A stretch of DNA of 64,000 bases, taken from the NCBI GenBank assembly GCA_021773015.1, contig JAJFKW010000001.1, positions 186,001 to 250,000 of the forward strand, written 5' to 3'. The position numbers and the translations under genes were made by a program. How positions within the stretch are numbered: the stretch's first letter is position 1; each line of letters begins with the position of its first letter. Positions 35,237 to 44,373 of the stretch are shown here, in pieces. A model generated the notes under the pieces. That model did not search any database, was not told the origin of the DNA, and saw nothing but the letters and a program-made list of their open reading frames with translations. The DNA comes from Woeseia sp. Its GTDB lineage: Bacteria > Pseudomonadota > Gammaproteobacteria > Steroidobacterales > Woeseiaceae.

Positions 35237-36415
35237 CTAATTGACTTGTACAATGAATTTCTCGCCATTGTAATTGCCTTGAAAACTCTGCAATTCCTTT
35301 CCTGTCAGCTCGTATATCGCGTTTTCCAAGTTGACTAAATTTGCATCCTGTTTGTACGCGTATAGTTTTGAATTGCCGTGCGACAGTGTCGGGCTGGAAT
35401 ATACCGCAGTTGACTGCGGAGCACCGAAAACTTCTTGCTCGTGATATCCGAAGGTAACGATTTGTGTGATTGTGGCAGCATTGGGTTGAACAACCCAGCG
35501 TACTGGATCATGCGCGGTCAGAACGAGAATGACATTTCCACTCCCGTTGATTTTCACATGAATATCGCCGCTATCAGGACGTCCGGAGTGCGTCGGTCGG
35601 TAATCTGGCGGCGGGGCCGCTCTGTACGCACCAATTACGTGAATAGTGGCGTCATTAGAAAATGCTGGCGTAATGATCGCTGACTCGGATTCTGACCCCG
35701 GTGCAATGTAGTGTGCCGCAGGCGTCACGTGGTGTTCGCCGCTTGAGTCGTTTAGGACGTTCGCTCGTAGCCCGTAGGCACCAAATATCGTGTAGTCCAC
35801 ATTCGGACAACTATACATCGCAGATTTCTGAGACATCGCCTCGGACAGTGAATTGACGAACCTAAAATCTCGGGCCTGTGCGATGTGGTCGCCTGTTTCG
35901 CGGTCGACAATCTTGATTTCGTGCATATAGAGATCGATGCCCAGCGGGCCACTGACCGATTTCCATAGCACCTGGCGTGATTCAAACCGAGAGACTTCGT
36001 CTTCTTGAATGCTGTAAAAACCAATACACTGCTTTTCTTCCAGCCCGTATTGGCTTTTCGCTCTTTTCGACCGACTACCTTGATACCACCAATCACAGCG
36101 AGCATCAGGCGCTGTCAGTATTTCGTATCGCTTGTATCCGGTCGTTAACCAATCTGCAGGTGCACTTGCCGGACGTTCGTAATAGATATCAACGAAGTCG
36201 TAGGCCCCGGTCGCCACTTCGTCAAGGCATTCGTAACAACCTATTTTTGAGGTCGCGTTAAAGTAGCTATTCGCATCGACGGTCCGCTCAGTGGTCACGC
36301 CACCTGTATCAGTGCATGCCATGCGTGTAGCGACAAATCCCCAAGGCTGAACCACAAAGAAAATCCACAACAAGATTAGAGCGAGTACCGATACGACTTT
36401 CAACGACCAACCCAT
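35237..36415 (-). CDS. Hypothetical membrane-anchored protein
   Basis: 392 residues with one N-terminal membrane helix (VVSVLALILLWIFFVVQPWG). The extracytoplasmic region contains Cys pairs (e.g. SKIGCYECLDE and a run ending QYGLEEKQC) and a late stretch VKINGSGNVILVLTAHDPVR. ATG at 36415. No domain recognised. Downstream is the esterase gene on the same strand (about 90 bp gap). It may sit in the periplasm. Confidence 0.7.
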   Translation of the reverse strand: MGWSLKVVSVLALILLWIFFVVQPWGFVATRMACTDTGGVTTERTVDANSYFNATSKIGCYECLDEVATGAYDFVDIYYERPASAPADWLTTGYKRYEILTAPDARCDWWYQGSRSKRAKSQYGLEEKQCIGFYSIQEDEVSRFESRQVLWKSVSGPLGIDLYMHEIKIVDRETGDHIAQARDFRFVNSLSEAMSQKSAMYSCPNVDYTIFGAYGLRANVLNDSSGEHHVTPAAHYIAPGSESESAIITPAFSNDATIHVIGAYRAAPPPDYRPTHSGRPDSGDIHVKINGSGNVILVLTAHDPVRWVVQPNAATITQIVTFGYHEQEVFGAPQSTAVYSSPTLSHGNSKLYAYKQDANLVNLENAIYELTGKELQSFQGNYNGEKFIVQVN

Positions 36416-36617
36416 CGGAAACCTACCTAAGTGCCTTGGAGATCAATATTTTCACATTCTAAGAGTATGCCACCGTAATGGTGTGATGCGAGCCAGATTC
36501 CCAGCGATGGCTGTCAATATCCAAGCCGCCAAACGAAGCGATCTCAAGCGCCAGAAGCAGCCAATTTGGCTGGCGGCGTACCCGCACAATTCGTTACCAT
36601 CTGCCGTGGTCCAAAAA

Positions 36618-37559
36618 ATGGGGATTGGTTTGGTGACATCCGTTGCAGCAGCACGACCCGAGAGAACGACGCTCGGCGTTATTCTGATTGTGGCCGCGGT
36701 ATTTATGATGTCGATTCAGGACTCGTTGATTAAACATTTCAGCACTGACCTTTCACTGTGGCAGACATTTACACTGCGCGGACTGATCGCAATACCGTTG
36801 CTCTTTCTTGTTGGATTGGCGACTGGTGAAGGACAAAGGATCTGGTTCAGCGCATTCGGTAGATGGCCGCTGATGCGGTCGCTGTTTCTCACGCTAATGT
36901 TTATGGCTCTATATGGGGCAATGCCATTTCTTAGTCTGTCGACCATCGCGGCAGGAATTTACACCGGGCCGATTTTCGTTACGCTCCTATCGGTATTCGC
37001 GATAGGCGAGCCAGTCGGAACGCGCGGTTGGATTGCAATTGCATTAGGTTTTTCTGGTGTATTGATAATACTGCAGCCGGGAAGTGATGCATTTACGTAT
37101 TGGGCACTACTACCAGTACTGGGCGGATTTCTGTACGCACTGTCAAACATTACAACCCGTAGTCAATGTCAAGCTGTGTCGCCGGCAGCGCTCGCGATGT
37201 CACTAAACATTGCACTAGTGCTGACTAGTATAGCGATATCGAGTGTCATTCTTTTGTGGCCGCCAGCGACTGACCTGTCCACTGAGTATCCGTTTTTATT
37301 CGGCGGCTGGTCGGCGATTGGAAGTTCGGAGTGGCTGTTGATCAGTTTGCTTGCCGCGTTAGTGATTGGGATTGGCATGGCGCTTGCCACCGCTTACCAA
37401 ATTGCTTCGCCACCGATTGTGGCTGCATTCGACTACAGCTATCTGATCTTTGTTGCGCTATGGGATTTTTTGTTTTTTTCAACTACGCCAAATACCGCGA
37501 CGGTTCTCGGAATACTGCTAATTGTTAGCGCGGGGTTTTTGATTCTACACCGGCGCTGA
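36618..37559 (+). CDS. DMT-superfamily transporter (EamA family)
   Basis: 313 residues with ten membrane helices in two EamA repeats: GVILIVAAVFMMSIQDSLIK, TFTLRGLIAIPLLFLVGLA, PFLSLSTIAAGIYTGPIFVT and VLGILLIVSAGFLILHRR. The frame is open 45 codons further upstream, but that part is basic and polar; ATG at 36618 gives the normal family length. Likely an exporter of small metabolites. Confidence 0.9.
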   Translation: MGIGLVTSVAAARPERTTLGVILIVAAVFMMSIQDSLIKHFSTDLSLWQTFTLRGLIAIPLLFLVGLATGEGQRIWFSAFGRWPLMRSLFLTLMFMALYGAMPFLSLSTIAAGIYTGPIFVTLLSVFAIGEPVGTRGWIAIALGFSGVLIILQPGSDAFTYWALLPVLGGFLYALSNITTRSQCQAVSPAALAMSLNIALVLTSIAISSVILLWPPATDLSTEYPFLFGGWSAIGSSEWLLISLLAALVIGIGMALATAYQIASPPIVAAFDYSYLIFVALWDFLFFSTTPNTATVLGILLIVSAGFLILHRR

Positions 37560-37734
37560 TCAACACACGGAAGATAGGATAGTAGAACACATTGACGAAA
37601 TTACTCTTATTATAGTCATTAGTGTTAGAAGGCGGTGATTGGGTTCAACGCCTGACAGCATGTTTAATCTGTTATTCTTAGCTACTTCAAGACGGCTACC
37701 CGGCCAATAATAAGAACTTACTTGGGAGAATCCC

Positions 37735-38304
37735 GTGACAGTAAATATTCTGCAACTCTGGTTACCAATAGTCCTAGGAACGCTGTTTGCCTGGATAACC
37801 AGCGCACTGCTTCACATGCTCGTCAAACACCACAATTCTGACTATCAACGTCTGACAAACGAAGATGAAGTCATGGATGCTGTAAGAAACGGTTCGCCAT
37901 CGGTCGGCATTCATACCTATCCGTATTGTATCGATATGAACGAAATGAAAGATGAAGCGGTTCAGGAGCGATTCAAAAAAGGGCCGGTGGGGTTACTGAC
38001 AGTGCTTCCCAATGGAATGCCAAACATGGGCAAGCTGGTATCGCAGCAAATCGGCTACTTCCTGGTTGGCTGCTTTTTAATTGCCTATTGTACGACGCTT
38101 GCACTAGAGCCCGGCGCACCATACATGACCGTATTTCGTTTCGTAGCCTCTGTTGGTTTTCTTGCATTCGGTTGGGGTGTCATACCGTTTAGTATCTGGT
38201 TCGGACATATGTGGACTATGACCGCTAAGTACTTATTAGATGCATTGATTTACGGTTTGATCGTTGCCGGCACGTTTGCTTGGCTGTGGCCCGCTGCTGT
38301 TTAA
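37735..38304 (+). CDS. Hypothetical integral membrane protein
   Basis: 189 residues. A first helix at 7-28 (LWLPIVLGTLFAWITSALLH) is followed by a polar loop with GIHTYPYCIDMNEMKDE, then about three helices (IGYFLVGCFLIAYCTTLAL, VFRFVASVGFLAFGWGVIPF, LIYGLIVAGTFAWLWP). GTG start with GGGAG just ahead. Similar proteins are found in many bacteria without assigned function. Confidence 0.82.
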   Translation: MTVNILQLWLPIVLGTLFAWITSALLHMLVKHHNSDYQRLTNEDEVMDAVRNGSPSVGIHTYPYCIDMNEMKDEAVQERFKKGPVGLLTVLPNGMPNMGKLVSQQIGYFLVGCFLIAYCTTLALEPGAPYMTVFRFVASVGFLAFGWGVIPFSIWFGHMWTMTAKYLLDALIYGLIVAGTFAWLWPAAV

Positions 38305-38456
38305 GCGTACGGCGCTCTTTTACGGCTAGCAAAGTGGTTGCAGTTACGGACAATACAGTGAATGCGCTTCGATCATGATCTGCGAAGTATTGACGCCAGT
38401 TTTGGTCAGTTTTACCGCAATAACCAGAATTCGGTGCGACATTCTAATAAAATTCG

Positions 38457-38490
38457 AAGTCACTCCGACAAAGAATTGTCGGAGTGACTT
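38457..38490. terminator. Perfect 15-bp hairpin between convergent genes
   Basis: AAGTCACTCCGACAA - AGAA - TTGTCGGAGTGACTT. It lies between the stops of the convergent genes ending at 38304 (+) and 38517 (-). On the minus strand it is followed by a T-rich stretch (CGAATTTTATT), so it probably ends the small secreted protein transcript. Confidence 0.6.
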
Positions 38491-38516
38491 GTACAACTAA
38501 TTTATCAGCTCGTTCG

Positions 38517-38825
38517 TTACGGTTTTGAATTTCGGGCGACCAACGTGGCTGGCCAATTGACGTTGCTTACAACGCCGCGTTTGACGATGCAGACGACCTT
38601 GTGTTTTGCGCCATCGATGTTTGTTTGGAAGGTAATTTTTCGACGGTTGGCGCCGCTGATTTTGCTGACTTTGAATGTTGCCTCATCGAGATTCTGACTC
38701 GCTGCTTCGGCATATACAGCCGCCATGCAAGAGTTCAAATCTCCCTGATCTGAAGCCATGACTTCATTGCTCGCAAACAGGACGAATGCGATTCCCAGAA
38801 CTGCTGTGTAGTTGCTAATTTTCAT
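38517..38825 (-). CDS. Small secreted protein, probably TetR-regulated
   Basis: 102 residues. Signal peptide 1-24 (AVLGIAFVLFASNEVMAS), then a compact soluble part with KVSKISGANRRKITFQTNID. ATG at 38825 with AGAGGAAA 9 bases upstream. Two copies of the 16-bp CAGAA-N6-TTCTG box (38893-38908 and 38955-38970) lie in its upstream region; a third sits at the TetR gene. No known domain. Confidence 0.72.
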   Translation of the reverse strand: MKISNYTAVLGIAFVLFASNEVMASDQGDLNSCMAAVYAEAASQNLDEATFKVSKISGANRRKITFQTNIDGAKHKVVCIVKRGVVSNVNWPATLVARNSKP

Positions 38826-38892
38826 GTGCAAGTTTCCTCTTAGTGTGTTTTTCAAATATTTGATCGGTTAACCGCGTCAGCGGCATTTAAAA

Positions 38893-38908
38893 CAGAATGG
38901 GGGTTCTG
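38893..38908. promoter_or_regulatory. TetR-type operator box 1
   Basis: CAGAATGGGGGTTCTG, an inverted repeat CAGAA-N6-TTCTG, 68 bp ahead of the small secreted protein ATG. Confidence 0.6.
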
Positions 38909-38954
38909 ATTTGGTCAAAAAAAGTCCTTGATCTCATTAGCTATTTTCATAAAA

Positions 38955-38970
38955 CAGAATAGTCATTCTG
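38955..38970. promoter_or_regulatory. TetR-type operator box 2
   Basis: CAGAATAGTCATTCTG, with 6-bp perfect arms (CAGAAT/ATTCTG). It starts 62 bp from box 1, about six helical turns, in the same intergenic region. Confidence 0.6.
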
Positions 38971-38988
38971 CTACTCTCAAAAAAAACC

Positions 38989-39573
38989 TCAGCCCGTAAG
39001 GGACTGAAGGGTGTTGTCAACAAACCCGTTCAGGGCTTCCCTCGAAAAACCCGCCCGCGCCAATACGGAAAGTCCAAAGCACGCGCCCGTTAGAAATTCG
39101 CCTGCCGTTTCTACGTCCAAATCGGCTTTCACATCGCCTTTACGCTTGGCCGACTCAAGACCTACAGCGAACGCCTTGGACATTCGTTTGAGGAATCTCT
39201 GCAGCACAGCCTGAATTTCAGAATCGTGCGGCGCGAGTTCCATTGCGGTGTGGCAAAGCAGGCAGCCGCGATTTTCGCCGCATGTGGACATCGCTTCGAT
39301 ACGCTCGTCGAAGATGGCTCGAATGTGCTGAAGTGAGGCATCGGGCTCAAGCAGCCGCAAAAAGGACTGCTTACCCATGCGGTCAGCAAATCGCTCCAGC
39401 GCTTGCTCAAACAGTTCACGCTTGCTGCCAAATGTTCCGTACAGGCCGTATCGGCTGACCCCAGTGGCGCGCACGATGTCGTCCATAGAGGTATCGGAAT
39501 AGCCTTTCGACGAGAATAGGTCGACCACTTTTTGCAAAGCCGAAGACGGATCAAATTCGCGAGTCCTAACCAT
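38989..39573 (-). CDS. TetR/AcrR family transcriptional regulator
   Basis: 194 residues. The N-terminal HTH has SALQKVVDLFSSKGYSDTSM, DDIVRATGVSRYGLYGTFGS and KRELFEQAL. The C-terminal ligand domain has RGCLLCHTAMELAPHD, seen in the AcrR/NemR-like group (cysteines near CLLC may sense electrophiles). ATG at 39573; the upstream frame gains only 5 codons. A CAGAA-N6-TTCTG box begins 6 bp ahead, indicating autorepression. Confidence 0.93.
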   Translation of the reverse strand: MVRTREFDPSSALQKVVDLFSSKGYSDTSMDDIVRATGVSRYGLYGTFGSKRELFEQALERFADRMGKQSFLRLLEPDASLQHIRAIFDERIEAMSTCGENRGCLLCHTAMELAPHDSEIQAVLQRFLKRMSKAFAVGLESAKRKGDVKADLDVETAGEFLTGACFGLSVLARAGFSREALNGFVDNTLQSLTG

Positions 39574-39578
39574 CAATA

Positions 39579-39594
39579 CAGAATGCACGTTCTG
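39579..39594. promoter_or_regulatory. TetR-type operator box 3 (autoregulatory)
   Basis: CAGAATGCACGTTCTG, extended to ACAGAA/TTCTGT arms. It lies immediately upstream of the tetR-like ATG. Confidence 0.6.
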
Positions 39595-39751
39595 TTATCG
39601 TTTGTCAACAAGAAAACAGCCGTCTGTCCGTTTCTTGCCAGCCGCCAATTACCCATGCCACAGACACGTCAGAGAAAGCCCAAGCCGGACACTATTTTAA
39701 AACGCGTGAGACGACCACGGCACTATTCACGCTGGCGGTGGTTTGGCCCAT

Positions 39752-41965
39752 TCACAGGGAACTGCGCTCAACAAACGGCTTGCGTGGCCCCGCGCCCACA
39801 GCCTGGTTAGTGAGGCTGATCAGGTTGCGTTCGAATTGCTGTATTTCTGGGCTGGCGCAATCGTACTCCTGCATCACCTTGTCAAGACCTTCGCGGACCC
39901 TGCGGTCCTCTTTGGATATAGTTGCAATTCCGGTGGGCCGGACGGCATCGCATACACGGTTGCATAGCGCAAAAAACTCCGGATTGACGTCATAGTGCGT
40001 TGTTACTCGAGAGCCCGGTATTCTTTCGCCGAGCGTCAGATAACCGTACTGGTCGAATTCGTCGGGCGCGTAGGTGTCCGGAATGATCCACTCCTTAGTC
40101 ACAATATCGTGCCCAGGCTCAAAACACTTCTGCGATGTTTGCTGAAACTGGTACATGTAACGTCTGGCGAGATACGGTAGCGACGAATCGGGTACGAATG
40201 CGAAAGTGAACAGCTTCTTGATCGTTTCATTAACATTCGCCTGCTCGGTGCGGCGGTACATCTTGCGTTCTACCTCGGTGAGTCCGTCGCCCGGCAGCAG
40301 GGCGTCAAATGTCTTTTTGCCCGCTCCACTTATTTGTTCGTCGAGCTGCTGTACGCGTTCGAAATCACCTTCGTAAATGGCGTTCAGATAAAGCCCGCCT
40401 GGCAGATCGCAAAATGCGCCACGTTCACAGCCTCGTGCCGGGTTGGCAAGCGACGCGGCGGAGAGGGTCACTGCGCCCTGGGAAATCTTGTGAAAAATAC
40501 GCTTCGCGGCTTGTAGATCTGCGGTCATGTAATAGCGATGTTTACTGTGCATAGCGGCCGTCGAGCGCTCTGCACAATTATCAATAAAGTGCTTGTCCCG
40601 CCATTTTGTGCACAGCCCCCCCTCGCGACGGTCGGCAATCGAAACCCAGATATCACTTCCGGTCTCTTTACTCGTTGCAGCGTCATAAAAAAATGAAGCT
40701 TCGTTCTTCATTGACAGCAGGTCATCCTCGATGTAGCCCGATACGCTGTGCTTCACCATGGAACGCAGCTTCATGGATTGTGATTCCGTTGACCACTGAC
40801 CCTTACGTGACAGATCCCCGGGCACGAATACGGTTGTTGTGCCATATACGCGCGTCATCGTTTCATGCCCAATCCGATCGATGCCGGCAGCATCAAAGAA
40901 ATAGAAGTCACGGGCATCATCTATCCGCGGCAGCGAATTACCGGCTAACGCCGGCTTGGCGGCACCGCCTGATTCACTTTTTTCGAAGGCGGCGAAGAAT
41001 GCATCCGCGGCAGCTGCTTGCGCACAGCCCTCGTCGCCAAGCCGCAGGCTGTTCTGGCCCCCAGAAAGCGTCAGCAGCGACGGGTTTGGTATCGATGATG
41101 CGTCAAGCTGCAGATAACGCTCTTGTTTCGAGGCCGTATAGGCATCCGGCCAGACGCCGCCAGGAATTGGACCCGAAAACTGCAGATATCGGACGCCGAG
41201 CTTGCCATTCGGCTCCACGGTGGCGGCGATGTTCCGAAGGCCCAGCCGCGATGCACGTGCGTCCCGATCCCTCACTTGGGCGCGGCAGGGGATTTCGCTG
41301 ACTGGTACCGTCGATAATGGATCGAGATTAGGGTCACTGATGACTCGCTGAACCGACGGGCTCGGTGGGCTTTGAGCACCACGCTCTCGATCAATCGCAG
41401 GATTTGCGGCGATGATACTGAGCATTGTGGGTGACGCGGCAGCCCGACGAAACTGCAGGATTCTCTGCATGTTTCCATAGTTGTTTTCGTCTTTAAGCGG
41501 TTCTCCGTAGGTCGCCAACGATGCATGACCAAGTTCCGGTTCGTAAACGAAGATCAACCGAACCCGTTGTGTGACTTTGTCGAGAGGATTACAAACGGAA
41601 TCCAGTCCGTTCATAGTGACGCGGCGCATCTCGAATTCGAAACCGTAGTCCGACAGCGTTGGGTCGTTAATAATGCTGAAGAACGTCGTCACCAAGGACA
41701 TGGCGCGAAACCCGAACAGCCCGATGACGCATCGCTCGTTCCGATTCAGCAGGTAACCGCGTACGTAGCCGCGATGCGCCGGATCAGGGTCGAACCAGAT
41801 CGACATTTCGATCTCCTGTCCCTGAAATTCGCCGAGCCAATTGCCAACGTTAGACAACGAGGACCGCGCGAGCGTGACCGTTGGAAGCAGTAATACGCCG
41901 ATGAGAATCAGTACGAGGCGCCTTGCCCGGAATGGAGTGAAAATGCTGCGACAGATTGTAGTCAT
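39752..41965 (-). CDS. Large secreted protein of unknown function
   Basis: 737 residues. Basic N-terminus and a hydrophobic signal (LVLILIGVLLLPTVTLARSS) end near residue 34. The mature part starts with LSNVGNWLGEFQGQEIEMSI and contains about a dozen Cys (e.g. NERCVIGLFG, GLCTKWRDKHFIDNCAE, RGCERGAFCDLPGG), suggesting disulfides in the periplasm. ATG at 41965. No domain recognised, no tight operon partners. Confidence 0.75.
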   Translation of the reverse strand: MTTICRSIFTPFRARRLVLILIGVLLLPTVTLARSSLSNVGNWLGEFQGQEIEMSIWFDPDPAHRGYVRGYLLNRNERCVIGLFGFRAMSLVTTFFSIINDPTLSDYGFEFEMRRVTMNGLDSVCNPLDKVTQRVRLIFVYEPELGHASLATYGEPLKDENNYGNMQRILQFRRAAASPTMLSIIAANPAIDRERGAQSPPSPSVQRVISDPNLDPLSTVPVSEIPCRAQVRDRDARASRLGLRNIAATVEPNGKLGVRYLQFSGPIPGGVWPDAYTASKQERYLQLDASSIPNPSLLTLSGGQNSLRLGDEGCAQAAAADAFFAAFEKSESGGAAKPALAGNSLPRIDDARDFYFFDAAGIDRIGHETMTRVYGTTTVFVPGDLSRKGQWSTESQSMKLRSMVKHSVSGYIEDDLLSMKNEASFFYDAATSKETGSDIWVSIADRREGGLCTKWRDKHFIDNCAERSTAAMHSKHRYYMTADLQAAKRIFHKISQGAVTLSAASLANPARGCERGAFCDLPGGLYLNAIYEGDFERVQQLDEQISGAGKKTFDALLPGDGLTEVERKMYRRTEQANVNETIKKLFTFAFVPDSSLPYLARRYMYQFQQTSQKCFEPGHDIVTKEWIIPDTYAPDEFDQYGYLTLGERIPGSRVTTHYDVNPEFFALCNRVCDAVRPTGIATISKEDRRVREGLDKVMQEYDCASPEIQQFERNLISLTNQAVGAGPRKPFVERSSL

Positions 41966-42727
41966 TACATACCCAAAATATTTTTCTCGGCCCGCAACAT
42001 TCTTGGCGCCTCGGCTCGTAGTGTCAAGTTCGCGACTAAAGCGCCAAGTATGGACCTATCCTGTTGATAAACTCCTGATCCAAAAACGTCGAGCAGATAT
42101 TCATGGAGTGGTGATCGCCGGGGCGATCTGGACTAAAGCGCAGTCGCGCCAAGGTTCGATTGCGAGGTCACGGGCCGCTTCGGGCAAGGAGAATCGCATA
42201 ATGTTACGATCTGTAAGCATGGGTCTTACTACCGTCAACATTTGCGATTTGTCGATTTCAGTCACGAAGTTATGAGTACGCGCAACGATACAAAACCTAA
42301 TCGATTGGCCGTCTGGGGTCATTCTCTTCTCATTCGACTGTCGAGCCGCAGCAGGAAAGCCCGCAAGAGAGAAGCCAGCAAGAAGCGCCGTTCCAATTTA
42401 AAACACGATCAAGAGCTAGATCTCGACTAGCACATAGAATACTGAACGCTCATGCTCGCGGTGCGCACCGCAAAAGGGCAAGCCTTTTTCGAGCTGCAAG
42501 CGTTTTGATCCAGATCAAGATCGTCATAACACGGTTCACAGGTGCACCAGTGGTCATGGCGATAACGTCGAGCAGCTTTGTGACGTTCGATTTCCTAAAC
42601 GCAATCCTGCGTCTGTCAGTGCCAGCGCCTACGTTGCTTCCGATACCCAGTTCGGCAAACCACTATTTACTCGTCGACGACAGAAGATAAGCTTAAATTT
42701 CAAGGTTCAACTGAGCATAGACCACCG
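41966..42727. other. Long non-coding or relic region before the MBL-fold gene
   Basis: 762 bp. Short open frames on both strands do not look like stable proteins. The region holds a perfect FNR-type box (42505-42518) and a degenerate repeat (42627-42747) shared with 46494-46618. The + frame ending at 42690 (about 45-60 codons) may be a gene remnant. Confidence 0.45.
42505..42518. promoter_or_regulatory. FNR/Anr-type box
   Basis: TTGAT-CCAG-ATCAA, an exact match to the FNR/Anr consensus half-sites and spacing. It lies about 210 bp ahead of the MBL-fold and flavodoxin genes, so it would place a start site near 42553 if it acts at -41.5. Confidence 0.55.
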
Positions 42728-42747
42728 TTGAAAATCTCGCACTACCT
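42627..42747. repeat. Degenerate repeat copy A
   Basis: Shares a 55-60 bp core (containing AAACCACTATTTACTCG) and a weaker tail with 46494-46618, extending into the first codons of the MBL-fold gene. See findings for the substitution pattern. Confidence 0.5.
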
Positions 42748-43522
42748 GTACAATACGTTCCTTATTGAGGAGGGCGACGTGAATCTCGCCATCGATCCTG
42801 GTGGATTGTTTCTCTACTACTTCAGGGTCACAACGCTAATCCCGAAGTCTGCGTGGGCTGATATTACGCATATCCTCATTACCCATGGGGATCCCGATCA
42901 CTATTGGCATGCCGACCGTGTCGCTAAAGCGTCTGGTGCAAACGTTGTGTGCAATAAGACGATGGTTCGGAACGTCGATGGAGCTCAACTGATGCTGGGC
43001 CCAAGAAGTAAAGGGCTCGCATTTGACACGCCGATAAAGAATGTTCACACGATTGCGGTTGACGAGACAATTACGTTGGACGGGCTCACTATTACCGGGA
43101 TCAAGGCAACCCATGGAAAACTTGCCATTAGAGTGGGGCCTTTTTCCAAGACGCTATCGCCGGGACCCGAAGAACGGGTGGGGTTCGGCGCAATCGGATT
43201 CGATTTACGCCTCGGCGCGAAGCACTTGGTAAATCTTGGTGACACACTGCTACACACAGCGGCGTGGAGCGCAATCGACAAGCCAGATGTATTGATGATA
43301 CCGATTGGTGGCAAGGCTGTTCACAATACGATGGATGAAGATGAAGCGCTGGAAGCCGTCAGTGTCATGAGACCGGCGACGGTGATTCCGTGCCACTACA
43401 ACTGTCCGGCTTTTTTCACAAAGAAATACAATCCAGCAGACGATCAGTATTTTAAGAAGGCTGCGGAAAAACTAGGTTCGAGGTGCGTCATACTAGGCAA
43501 CGGTGAAACCGTGGAACTCTAA
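42728..43522 (+). CDS. MBL-fold metallohydrolase (UlaG-like)
   Basis: 264 residues. KISHYLYNTFLIEEGDVNLA at the start, the metal motif in HILITHGDPDHYWHAD (H-x-D-x-D-H variant THGDPDH), later NLGDTLLH (Asp ligand) and VIPCHYNC (distal His). TTG at 42728 appears to be the start since no ATG or GTG lies in frame and the family begins with the KISHY segment. It is followed by a flavodoxin-like gene 28 bases on. Substrate unknown; UlaG relatives hydrolyse sugar lactones. Confidence 0.88.
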   Translation: MKISHYLYNTFLIEEGDVNLAIDPGGLFLYYFRVTTLIPKSAWADITHILITHGDPDHYWHADRVAKASGANVVCNKTMVRNVDGAQLMLGPRSKGLAFDTPIKNVHTIAVDETITLDGLTITGIKATHGKLAIRVGPFSKTLSPGPEERVGFGAIGFDLRLGAKHLVNLGDTLLHTAAWSAIDKPDVLMIPIGGKAVHNTMDEDEALEAVSVMRPATVIPCHYNCPAFFTKKYNPADDQYFKKAAEKLGSRCVILGNGETVEL

Positions 43523-43550
43523 GAATTTCTGTTCAAGTGTAGAGCGTAGA

Positions 43551-44048
43551 ATGAATGGTGCAATTTTGTATTCTGGAAAATACGGCAGCACGGCTCAGTA
43601 TGCACATTGGATCGGGGAAGCAACCGGTTGGGCAGTCTTTGATGTGAATGACGCCAATTACGATCTATCGGAGTACGACCGCTTAATTCTAGGCAGCTCG
43701 GTAATGATTTTTAAACTGTCAATTCGCAATTGGGTGAAAACGCATTGGGCAAGCATTGAGAATAAATCGATAATACTCTTCACTGTCTCCGGCGCCGCCG
43801 CTGGGGCGAAACTTGACGGTTGGATTGCCGACAGCCTTACTGAAAGCATGCTATTGAAAATGCAACATGTCGCCTTACGCGGTAGGCAACATCCAAAGGA
43901 ATTAAGTTGGTGGGACAGGATCATTTTGAGAATCGGCGCTTGGAAAAACGACGATCCCGAAGCCAAAAAACAAGAGCTGGAAGGATTTGATTTCATGGAC
44001 AAATCCAGCGTTGATCCGATACTGAAGCTGATTCAGCAACAACCCTAA
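43551..44048 (+). CDS. Flavodoxin-domain protein (HemG-like)
   Basis: 165 residues. AILYSGKYGSTAQYAHWIGE is the FMN phosphate-binding loop of the HemG/flavodoxin type, followed by YDRLILGSSVMIFKLSIRNW and SIILFTVSGAAAGAKLDGWI. The E. coli HemG relative is a menaquinone-linked protoporphyrinogen oxidase used without oxygen, which agrees with the FNR box upstream. ATG at 43551. Whether it oxidises protoporphyrinogen here is not certain. Confidence 0.85.
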   Translation: MNGAILYSGKYGSTAQYAHWIGEATGWAVFDVNDANYDLSEYDRLILGSSVMIFKLSIRNWVKTHWASIENKSIILFTVSGAAAGAKLDGWIADSLTESMLLKMQHVALRGRQHPKELSWWDRIILRIGAWKNDDPEAKKQELEGFDFMDKSSVDPILKLIQQQP

Positions 44049-44148
44049 CTGCTGACGGCGACATACGTCAGGTATGCATTTTCGTTTTTGGCTTGCACCC
44101 TTCCTTAGTGCCGTATTCTTAATGGCCTAAGGCGAGGGTGGTAACAAA

Positions 44149-44373
44149 ATGCCCCATCGTTATACATCCCAATTGCATTGTGCTTGCCGATTTTATCCAA
44201 CCGATTGGAAAACGCTAAGGTTGCGGGCGAAGGGCAACTTTGTACCAACTCGGACGCTGGTGTCATGCTACATTCTCGATATGAATGATGATGGCGAGCT
44301 GAAGGATGTGCTGGATACGGACGGTACTGCAACCTATGTCAGGAACGGCGTTAGCGTGAGAACTTGTACATGA
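44149..44373 (+). CDS. Small hypothetical protein
   Basis: 74 residues. ATG at 44149 with AGGGTGG about 9 bases ahead. It contains RTLVSCYILDMNDDGELKDV and ends by overlapping the next gene (ATGA), so it is probably a real upstream partner. No domain seen. Confidence 0.6.
   Translation: MPHRYTSQLHCACRFYPTDWKTLRLRAKGNFVPTRTLVSCYILDMNDDGELKDVLDTDGTATYVRNGVSVRTCT

Noticed and set aside
40606-41301. 231-codon + frame opposite the secreted protein
   Set aside because: Arg/His/Ser-rich translation typical of a shadow frame; the minus-strand protein has a signal peptide and continuous coding pattern.
41841-42275. Open frame of 144 codons on the + strand
   Set aside because: Its first part runs opposite the large secreted protein gene; composition is basic and unlike a protein family.
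42505-42690. Reading frame of 61 codons starting at the FNR box
   Set aside because: No ribosome site, no family resemblance, and it overlaps the box and repeat copy A; kept only as a possible relic.
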